Below, piece by piece: positions 58,462-64,000 of a stretch of DNA of 64,000 nucleotides. A program made the translations under genes and the position numbers. The DNA comes from an uncultured Psychromonas sp. (GTDB lineage Bacteria; Pseudomonadota; Gammaproteobacteria; Enterobacterales; Psychromonadaceae). Location: positions 62,001 to 126,000 of the forward strand of contig NZ_CANLFB010000001.1 in the NCBI RefSeq assembly GCF_947489755.1, read 5' to 3'. Within the stretch, counting starts at the first letter, position 1. The number at the start of each line of letters is the position of its first letter. The notes under the pieces were generated by a model. The model worked only from the letters and a program-made list of their open reading frames with translations, had not been told where the DNA came from and made no database searches.

Positions 58462-58484
58462 GTCTATTTCTAGAAGTGATAGAC
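58462..58484. promoter_or_regulatory. palindrome upstream of the Prx-Grx gene
   Basis: Arms gtctat and atagac (six bases) are separated by 11 bases containing a tctaga core, centred about 60 bases upstream of the predicted start. This is a typical activator position. The spacing differs from the OxyR consensus, so assignment to OxyR is only a possibility. Confidence 0.4.
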
Positions 58485-58497
58485 AATGTTAATTCCA

Positions 58498-58526
58498 ATT
58501 CATTATCGTTCGTGATTTTGTATAAT
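58498..58526 (+). promoter_or_regulatory. candidate promoter of the Prx-Grx gene
   Basis: Perfect TATAAT at 58521-58526 with a poor -35 (attcat, spacer 17), the pattern expected of an activator-dependent promoter. The leader would be about 65 bases. Confidence 0.5.
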
Positions 58527-58598
58527 AACGCCACCGCAACAAACGCGTGTTTGTTAGCAAACTTAACATAAATAATTGAAAATTTTTAGGAGCAATAC

Positions 58599-59330
58599 AT
58601 GTTAGATAATATCGAAGGTCAAAGCGTACCATCAGCAGTGTTCCCAACTCGCCAAGGCGATGAATGGGTTAATGTAACAACCGACGAGTTATTCAAAGGT
58701 AAAACAGTGGTTGTATTCGCGCTACCAGGCGCATTTACACCAACTTGTTCTTCTACACATTTACCTCGTTATAACCAATTAGCGGGTGTATTAAAAGAAA
58801 ATGGCGTTGATGAAATCATTTGTTTAAGTGTCAATGATACGTTTGTTATGAATGCATGGCTTGCCGATCAAGAAGCTGAAAATATCACTGTGGTACCTGA
58901 TGGTAGTGGTGAATTTACTGAAGGTATGGGCATGTTAGTTAATAAAAATGACATCGGCTTTGGTAAGCGCAGCTGGCGTTACAGTATGTTGGTTAAAGAC
59001 GGTGTGATTGAAAAAATGTTCATCGAGCCAAACCAACCAGGTGACCCGTTTGAAGTGTCTGATGCAGATACAATGCTAAATTATGTCAACCCAAATGCTA
59101 AAGCGCCTGCTGCAGTTGCGTTGTTAACTAAGCCTGGTTGTCCTTTTTGTGATAAAGCGAAAGCGGCATTAAAAGATAACAATATTAGTTTTGAAGAGAT
59201 TGTGCTGGGTAAAGATGCAACAAGTGTTAGTTTGAAAGCAATGACAGGTCAAACAACTGTGCCGCAACTTTTTGTAGATGGTAAACATATTGGTGATAGC
59301 GATGCTGCTGTTGCTTATGCAAATAGTTAG
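58599..59330 (+). CDS. peroxiredoxin-glutaredoxin fusion (hybrid Prx5)
   Basis: 243-residue cytoplasmic peroxidase that reduces H2O2 and organic peroxides with glutathione. The Prx5 domain (1-165) has the peroxidatic Cys in [13 protein letters not shown] (about residue 49). A linker ([10 protein letters not shown]) leads to a class I glutaredoxin domain with CPFC and the cis-Pro TVPQLFVDG. The fusion matches the Haemophilus/Vibrio hybrid Prx5 enzymes. In relatives these genes belong to the OxyR response; oxyR is in this window at 19 kb. A strong terminator follows. Confidence 0.95.
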   Translation: MLDNIEGQSVPSAVFPTRQGDEWVNVTTDELFKGKTVVVFALPGAFTPTCSSTHLPRYNQLAGVLKENGVDEIICLSVNDTFVMNAWLADQEAENITVVPDGSGEFTEGMGMLVNKNDIGFGKRSWRYSMLVKDGVIEKMFIEPNQPGDPFEVSDADTMLNYVNPNAKAPAAVALLTKPGCPFCDKAKAALKDNNISFEEIVLGKDATSVSLKAMTGQTTVPQLFVDGKHIGDSDAAVAYANS

Positions 59331-59354
59331 TAATAACTAACTAAATCCTACTTG

Positions 59355-59391
59355 AAGCGTATGTTTTTATAATGAAACATACGCTTTTTTT
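59355..59391 (+). terminator. terminator after the Prx-Grx gene
   Basis: Perfect 12-pair stem (aagcgtatgttt / aaacatacgctt) with an eight-base loop and six following Ts. Confidence 0.92.
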
Positions 59392-59671
59392 GTTTAAAAA
59401 CTCTAAAAACAGATAAAGAATGAATATAAAGTAAGTTGATATGTACATTATTCTTGGACGTAGGGAAGGGGCTATCACTAAAGAAAAGTAATAGGTTCAG
59501 CGATTTTTATGCAGGTAGGTCGTTTTAGTTAGTAAGTAAGTGCTTACTTTTATTTTAAAGCTATTTTAATGTTAGAGGAATGATAAGTAATAGGGTACAT
59601 ATCATTTTTATTAAGCCTCTTAACAGCGCCATTGTATCGTTCTTTTATGTCATCAATTAAAGTTAGCTTAC
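59392..59671. other. 280-bp gap between convergent Prx-Grx and ubiA
   Basis: Holds no open frame. An operator-like palindrome (59534-59549) is the only structure seen, and it is unexpected because neither flanking gene starts here. Confidence 0.5.
59534..59549. promoter_or_regulatory. orphan operator-like palindrome
   Basis: AAGTAAGTGCTTACTT: seven-base perfect arms around TG, resembling TetR-family operators. It lies between two gene ends, so it may be a remnant of a lost promoter or a chance palindrome. Confidence 0.3.
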
Positions 59672-60535
59672 TTACAGGTAAGTTAATAACAAACCGACAA
59701 AAACGATTAACCCGACATAATTATTATCTAAAAAAGCTTTAAAACAAGCAGCTTTCTCACGACTTTTAATACGATGTTGCTGTTGTAAAAATAATAACCC
59801 TGCAATGGCTAACCCTACATAATACACCCATGTTAAATGCTCTAATATCCCTACAATACTTAATAAAAGTAATGTGGCTAGCTGCAATAGTCCGATAATT
59901 AATTTATCGTTTTTTCCAAATAGAATAGCCGTCGATTTAATGCCTATTTTAAGGTCGTCCTCTTTATCAACCATGCCGTACATAGTGTCGTAGGCTACAG
60001 TCCATGTGATATTCGCAATAAATAACAACCATATAGAATTAGAAAGCATGTTCGCTTCTGCTGCGTATGCCATCGGAATAGACCAAGAAAAAGCTAGACC
60101 TAATACAAATTGAGGCAAGTGAGTAAAGCGCTTCATAAACGGATAAGCAAAGGCGAGTAGTAAACCGATAACTGAAAGCTGAATGGTAAGAATATTCTGC
60201 GTCAAGACTAATAAAAACGATGACAGTGCTAAGACTAAAAATAGATAAACCGCTTCTTTGCTGGTGGCTCGACCTGATGGCAAAGGTCTATTTTTAGTGC
60301 GAGTAACAAAGCCGTCTACTTTTCTATCTGCAAAGTCATTGATTACACAACCTGCGCTACGCATTAAAAATACCCCTAAGCAAAAAACGATTAACACGCT
60401 TATATCTGGTAAGCCTCTGGCAGCTATCCATAATGCCCACAAGGTCGGCCACAATAATAAAAGCGTACCAATGGGCTTGTCGACGCGCATTAATTCCATC
60501 AATGCTTGGCGTTTAGGGGCATTTAAATAAACCAT
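59672..60535 (-). CDS. ubiA: 4-hydroxybenzoate octaprenyltransferase UbiA
   Basis: Inner-membrane prenyltransferase that attaches the polyprenyl tail to 4-hydroxybenzoate in ubiquinone synthesis. It has 287 residues with about eight hydrophobic helices. Two Asp-rich Mg-diphosphate motifs are present: [15 protein letters not shown] (near residue 66) and [16 protein letters not shown] (near 185). It overlaps ubiC by one base, giving the conserved ubiCA operon. Confidence 0.97.
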   Translation of the reverse strand: MVYLNAPKRQALMELMRVDKPIGTLLLLWPTLWALWIAARGLPDISVLIVFCLGVFLMRSAGCVINDFADRKVDGFVTRTKNRPLPSGRATSKEAVYLFLVLALSSFLLVLTQNILTIQLSVIGLLLAFAYPFMKRFTHLPQFVLGLAFSWSIPMAYAAEANMLSNSIWLLFIANITWTVAYDTMYGMVDKEDDLKIGIKSTAILFGKNDKLIIGLLQLATLLLLSIVGILEHLTWVYYVGLAIAGLLFLQQQHRIKSREKAACFKAFLDNNYVGLIVFVGLLLTYL

Positions 60536-61092
60536 TATTTATAAATTCCAGAGGCAGGTAAAAAAACTTCACTGACCAGTAAAGGTTTGTTTTTAATGTG
60601 AAATAATGAGCGTCTTGCCCAAAGGGAATGGTCACAAGATTGCTGTAATGAATCACACAGTTGATGTAATTCAGAGCCAACAACAAACTCTGCGACTTCA
60701 ATTTTTCCGCGTTGTAATGTTTTATCTTGAAATAAAAACTTACCTAATGATTCAGAACCGATATTGGCGAGTTTTTGTTGTTTGTCAGAAAGAGTTTGAA
60801 ATGGGATTTCTGTTTGTGCGAATATGTTAGCAATGCCATCACAATGCAAAAGAACTTCTCGTACTAATACTTGTTCTGGTGATGGAAATAACTGAGAGAG
60901 CGTCGATTCACTCGTATTTGTATTTAGCTGTTGTTTAACTTCTACAGTAAATTTTTCACATTGTTGTTCAAGTTTCTTAGTTAAGGAGGCTTCATCTAAT
61001 AACCAAGAGAGTACTTGCTTAGTGCAATTTTTCGGATGACTATTTTCTTGCCAATGCGTAGATGAAACAATGTTCAGTAACTGATTAAACAT
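60535..61092 (-). CDS. ubiC: chorismate lyase UbiC
   Basis: Releases pyruvate from chorismate to give 4-hydroxybenzoate, the first step of ubiquinone synthesis. The 185-residue product has the conserved [12 protein letters not shown] strand and the C-terminal [20 protein letters not shown], containing the active-site Glu. It is more divergent than most genes here, which is normal for UbiC. First gene of ubiCA. Confidence 0.93.
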   Translation of the reverse strand: MFNQLLNIVSSTHWQENSHPKNCTKQVLSWLLDEASLTKKLEQQCEKFTVEVKQQLNTNTSESTLSQLFPSPEQVLVREVLLHCDGIANIFAQTEIPFQTLSDKQQKLANIGSESLGKFLFQDKTLQRGKIEVAEFVVGSELHQLCDSLQQSCDHSLWARRSLFHIKNKPLLVSEVFLPASGIYK

Positions 61093-61246
61093 ACAAACCT
61101 TTTCTTTTAAATCGTTTTATTTATGGTTATCAAGTGATTGATGCTTGTGAATTTACCTTGCCAATACCACTCAATTTATTATTTTATGTTCATTAGCAAA
61201 CCTTGGAACAGCCTAAAAACATCGCTGGCATTGATGCTTTTATAAA

Positions 61247-61270
61247 GTTTTTTATTAAGTTTTTTATTAA
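61247..61270. repeat. 12-bp tandem duplication in the ubiC / fliL-like spacer
   Basis: Two perfect adjacent copies of gttttttattaa in the 266-base divergent spacer (61093-61358), about 90 bases before the fliL-like gene. The spacer otherwise shows only promoter-like AT-rich DNA. Confidence 0.7.
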
Positions 61271-61358
61271 GAAATACTTTTTTATCCACAATCTTGGGCA
61301 GAGATTGATATTATACCATCCAAAAATATTAACGTCTTAGTTGAAGGAATAATAAACG

Positions 61359-61775
61359 ATGCTCAAAAAAATACTCTTTTGTATGTTTTATCTTACGCTG
61401 CTTTCGCCCCTTAATTTCGTTTCTGCTGAAGAAGAAAGTACCGAGTTAGCGGCTGATTATCAATATTATGCATTAGAACCGGATATTATTACTAACTATA
61501 TTAAACCAGGTAAACATCTTGGATATATTCGATTAGGCATTGATTTAATGGTTAAATCAGCAGCAGCTTATCAAGCGGTAGAAATTCATGAGCCAATTAT
61601 TCGCGATCGTATTATTACCATTCTTGGTGAGCAAAATGAGTTACAAATAAAGTCTATTACTGAACGTAAAGTGATTAAAGCACGTTGTTTAGAAGCAGCG
61701 AATGATGCCATTTTTGATATTACTGGCACCAGACCTATTGAAGATTTGCTCTTTACTAAATATTTAGATCAATAA
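61359..61775 (+). CDS. FliL-like protein (flagellar basal-body-associated family), orphan
   Basis: 138-residue secreted or anchored protein with N-terminal hydrophobic segment LFCMFYLTLLSPLNFVSA. A FliL-type domain follows: YYALEPDIITNYI, LGYIRLGIDLMVK, HEPIIRDRIITILGEQ and a C-terminal DLLFTKYLDQ. GAAGGA precedes the ATG. It is not next to flagellar genes. Orphan FliL paralogues beside ubiC/glpG are familiar to me from marine gammaproteobacteria, so a role outside the basal body, or a helper to stator function, is possible. Family call firm, role inferred. Confidence 0.75.
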   Translation: MLKKILFCMFYLTLLSPLNFVSAEEESTELAADYQYYALEPDIITNYIKPGKHLGYIRLGIDLMVKSAAAYQAVEIHEPIIRDRIITILGEQNELQIKSITERKVIKARCLEAANDAIFDITGTRPIEDLLFTKYLDQ

Positions 61776-61789
61776 CTTATTTAGTGGCT

Positions 61790-62626
61790 TTATAACTTCA
61801 ACTTACTGCAAGCGGCCGCTAATACAAGTCCTGCTAATAAACCAACTAAGTGTGCATAGTTGGCCACATTGACGGGCAATATATCTATAAAACCTAATAC
61901 TAGCCAACCTAATAGAAAAGCAAACATGCTATTAGGTAAGTGTACTTGGCTGCCTTTATTCATTAATCCATATAACCAACAGTACCCTACTAATCCATAA
62001 ACGACGCCACTCAAACCGCCAAAATAAGGCCCCACTAAAAAATACTGTGCTAAATTGGATGCAATAGCAGAAAATAAGAACAGTATTAATAATCGTTGCT
62101 TACCTTGTTTCTTTTCAACTATTCCTCCTAATTGCCACCACCATAATGAATTGAATACGATATGTAATAGACTAAAATGCAAAAAAGCAGGGGTAATAAA
62201 GCGCCAGCTTTGAAGGTAATCAAAAGGCTGCGTTCTAAAAAATGAAAATATAGAGTTGATTGGATTGAAAAATCCTAGTTCTGACCCACCGTAAATCAAT
62301 AAACAAATAATAAACACGCTATGCGTTATTAATCCGCCATGTTGTTTGAAGTTACTTAATAAATTTGAATCTGCATAGGCGAAGCTTGTTGAGTTTTTTT
62401 CAATGCTTCCTGACTCCCAACTGGCAGAGAGATATTCACTTTTAGTGGGATTTGCTAAAAATTGAACGAGTTCTGATTCTGCTTGTATTAACTGTGCTTG
62501 GTCTTTAATAATTATTTGATGGTGAAATTCACTTTGCTGAATAATATTATTAATCTTTTTACTGTTTAAATAATCTGAGAATGCTTGTGCTAAACGTAAA
62601 TGCTCAAAGCTGTGTAATACTGTCAT
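61790..62626 (-). CDS. glpG: rhomboid intramembrane serine protease GlpG
   Basis: Cleaves transmembrane segments inside the inner membrane. It has 278 residues: a cytoplasmic N-terminal domain (1-65), then six predicted helices. The catalytic Ser lies in GLSGVVYG (TM4) and the catalytic His in NYAHLVGLLAG (TM6). HFSLLHIVFNSLWWWQLG provides the oxyanion His-Asn of TM2. It converges on the fliL-like gene. Confidence 0.96.
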   Translation of the reverse strand: MTVLHSFEHLRLAQAFSDYLNSKKINNIIQQSEFHHQIIIKDQAQLIQAESELVQFLANPTKSEYLSASWESGSIEKNSTSFAYADSNLLSNFKQHGGLITHSVFIICLLIYGGSELGFFNPINSIFSFFRTQPFDYLQSWRFITPAFLHFSLLHIVFNSLWWWQLGGIVEKKQGKQRLLILFLFSAIASNLAQYFLVGPYFGGLSGVVYGLVGYCWLYGLMNKGSQVHLPNSMFAFLLGWLVLGFIDILPVNVANYAHLVGLLAGLVLAAACSKLKL

Positions 62627-63137
62627 AATATACCTCTGAAACCTTATGCCATTGTATTAAAAGTCATCTTATCGATGAGTTAGTGTTTTGTTGTTTTTTC
62701 TATATAACGTTATTCAACTTTGAAGTCACCTTGTTGTTTTATGTTATGTAGCACGGTATGAAAATGCGATAGATAACAATCTTGTAGTGTAATGAATAAC
62801 TAAAGGTGAATCGAATTAAATAAGTTAACTAATCTCAGTTCTCGATATGCGAAGCGATACAACACCGCTATTTTTACGGATTTCTGCGTTAAATTATCTT
62901 CCAATATCTTGTTCTTGCTTTAATCATTCGCCTTGAATTACGCAAAAATAATGGCGCTGTATAATCAAAAAAATAGTCAAAAAATTTAATCTTATAATTT
63001 TAAATATAATTCCGCTTTCATTAACCAACATTGAGGTTAACTATTTATTCCATAAATTTTATTTATGATATTTTATTGACATAGTAGCGGAGTAAACTAA
63101 ATTTAATATTCCGAATAATCAAAGAAAGGAATGTTAT
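62627..63137. other. 511-bp intergenic region between glpG and the comEA-like gene
   Basis: Contains a folded, MITE-like element at 62859-62960 and the promoter of the downstream gene, with AAAGGA before its start. No open frame. Confidence 0.55.
62859..62960. repeat. MITE-like element with imperfect terminal inverted repeats
   Basis: Ends acaacaccgctatttttacgg and acgcaaaaataatggcgctgt, each 21 bases, are imperfect reverse complements (about 15 of 21). Inner sequence includes a further gcgttaaatt / aattacgc pairing, so the whole 100 bases can fold. An acgcagaaat block on its minus strand also occurs next to the dispersed repeat near 40606. There is no coding potential. Family membership would need a genome-wide comparison. 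Confidence 0.45.
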
Positions 63138-63503
63138 ATGATTAATAAATTTATACGAGGATTAACCCTGGCTGCATCTTTAGTGTTACTACCGACTAGT
63201 TTATTTGCTGCAGATCTTAACAGTCTCACTTCCTCTAGTGTTGAAAAAGTTAGCTCAGCAACTACTAGCGTTAAAAAAGCCAGTACGACAGCCGCTGCTG
63301 CTACAAAAATGTCGAGTATTGATGTTAATAGTGCGAGTCTAGACCAACTGACTTCTATTTCAGGCGTTGGCCCTAAAACCGCACAATCTATTATTGACTA
63401 TCGAGACCAATATGGTGATTTCACAGATTTAAAAGATCTCGTGAATGTTAAAGGTATTGGAGCGAGTACGTTAGAGAAAATAATGCCTTACTTGAGTTTG
63501 TGA
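63138..63503 (+). CDS. ComEA-family helix-hairpin-helix DNA-binding protein
   Basis: 121-residue exported protein. A signal peptide ends at about residue 24 (PTSLFAA), a Ser/Thr/Ala/Lys-rich linker runs over 28-58, and a ComEA-type double helix-hairpin-helix domain lies at 59-121. Its motifs are IDVNSASLDQL, ISGVGPKTAQSIIDYR and VKGIGASTLEKI. In competent bacteria ComEA binds incoming DNA in the periplasm and pulls it across the outer membrane. No other competence gene is adjacent. Confidence 0.9.
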   Translation: MINKFIRGLTLAASLVLLPTSLFAADLNSLTSSSVEKVSSATTSVKKASTTAAAATKMSSIDVNSASLDQLTSISGVGPKTAQSIIDYRDQYGDFTDLKDLVNVKGIGASTLEKIMPYLSL

Positions 63504-63511
63504 TTTTTGCT

Positions 63512-63542
63512 AAGTCCCCACGATAATGTTGGGACTTATTTG
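63512..63542 (+). terminator. hairpin after the comEA-like gene
   Basis: Arms aagtccc / gggactt with a 12-base loop and a short T-containing tail, nine bases after the stop codon. Confidence 0.6.
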
Positions 63543-63715
63543 GCTATTTCTTACACATTAATTTTTCTAATCTGTTTAATCCTTTAAAATCCGCTGTTCT
63601 GCACTTACTTCGATACTTGTTATTACCTCTCTTTAAACGTTAAAATGTTTATCACGAATTTAATTTCTTTATTTTTCCTTTATATTTTTAAAATAGACAA
63701 CGTAGTGGGTAATTT

Positions 63716-64000
63716 ATGACAATTTTGGTAACAGGTGGTGCGGGTTATATCGGCTCTCATACGGTAGTAGAGCTTTTAGATATAGATCAGCAAGTTATTG
63801 TTATTGATAATTTATGTAATGCTTCATTAGAGTCGCTTTCTCGAGTTGAAAAAATAACAGGTAAAATGCCTATTTTTTATCAGGGTGATATTTTAGAAAA
63901 AAGCTTTTTAGACTCGGTATTTAAACAACATAAAATTGATTCTGTTATTCATTTTGCAGGTTTAAAAGCAGTAGGCGAGTCGGTCGCTAAACCTATTTCT
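63716..64000 (+). CDS. galE: UDP-glucose 4-epimerase GalE, N-terminal part (runs off window)
   Basis: Interconverts UDP-glucose and UDP-galactose. The 95 residues present begin [20 protein letters not shown], the NAD-binding GxxGxxG Rossmann motif of extended short-chain dehydrogenases. They continue with [15 protein letters not shown] and YQGDI, and reach [17 protein letters not shown], typical of GalE. The frame is open to the last base. The gene has about 200 bases of upstream non-coding DNA. Confidence 0.93.
   Translation, partial: MTILVTGGAGYIGSHTVVELLDIDQQVIVIDNLCNASLESLSRVEKITGKMPIFYQGDILEKSFLDSVFKQHKIDSVIHFAGLKAVGESVAKPIS

Noticed and set aside
58432-58530. Classical OxyR tetramer site (ATAG-N7-CTAT repeats) before the Prx-Grx gene
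   Set aside because: Only one CTAT...ATAG pair is present, with 11 rather than 7 bases between; recorded as a palindrome instead.

Overview
The window is an ordinary chromosomal stretch of an AT-rich, probably cold-adapted marine gammaproteobacterium. The ribosomal proteins, RpoA, TypA, Rep, OxyR, TrmH and RecG all read as gammaproteobacterial orthologues. Several local gene orders match the enteric/Vibrio pattern: glnA-ntrB-ntrC next to typA-yihY-dtd, rph-pyrE, ubiC-ubiA, and trmH near recG. A Psychromonas-like member of the Alteromonadales is my best guess, but this rests on family recollection and not on a search. I saw no rRNA or tRNA gene, no transposase, no phage block and no CRISPR array.

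Layout. 1-4.5 kb: the tail of an acyl-CoA dehydrogenase gene, then a leftward cluster of nucleic-acid modification genes (tmcA-rsuA-ogt). 4.6-18.5 kb: the complete S10, spc and alpha ribosomal operons, 31 genes from rpsJ to rplQ including secY, rpmJ and rpoA, with internal terminator/promoter junctions after rpsQ and after rpmJ. 19-23.4 kb: oxyR and a 999-residue repeat-containing surface lipoprotein. 23.5-31 kb: a SieB-like membrane protein, trmH, a membrane-protein/GTPase pair (DUF2868-DUF3482), pldA and recG. 31-38.5 kb: the nitrogen-control locus, ntrC, ntrB, a DUF4124 protein, a type III glutamine synthetase and the classical type I glnA, with sigma-54-type promoter signals before both synthetase genes. 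38.5-42 kb: typA, yihY, dtd. 42-49.6 kb: a decayed type IV minor pilin, a pitrilysin-family protease, a DUF481 outer-membrane protein, and a dual solute-binding-domain GGDEF protein with a degenerate active-site motif. 49.8-56.2 kb: rph-pyrE and a TetR-controlled RND efflux operon. 56.4-64 kb: rep, a peroxiredoxin-glutaredoxin fusion, ubiCA, an orphan FliL-like protein, glpG, a ComEA-like DNA-binding protein and the start of galE.

How parts work together. The ribosomal block supplies translation, the SecY channel and the RNA polymerase alpha subunit. The ntrBC/glnA/GSIII block is a nitrogen-assimilation island in which the regulator pair sits beside two structurally unrelated glutamine synthetases. 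oxyR and the Prx-Grx fusion are likely parts of one peroxide response, though 39 kb apart. The tetR-MFP-RND operon carries a perfect palindromic operator before tetR.

The most notable points are the type III glutamine synthetase placed inside the glnA-ntrBC locus with its own sigma-54-like promoter, the uncharacterised DUF2868/GTPase pair between trmH and recG, the Cys-Pro...Trp...Cys repeat lipoprotein, the frameshifted pilin, and several non-coding elements (a two-copy inverted intergenic repeat, a 17-bp perfect inverted repeat before typA, and a MITE-like folded element). No clearly new multi-gene defence or biosynthetic system is visible.
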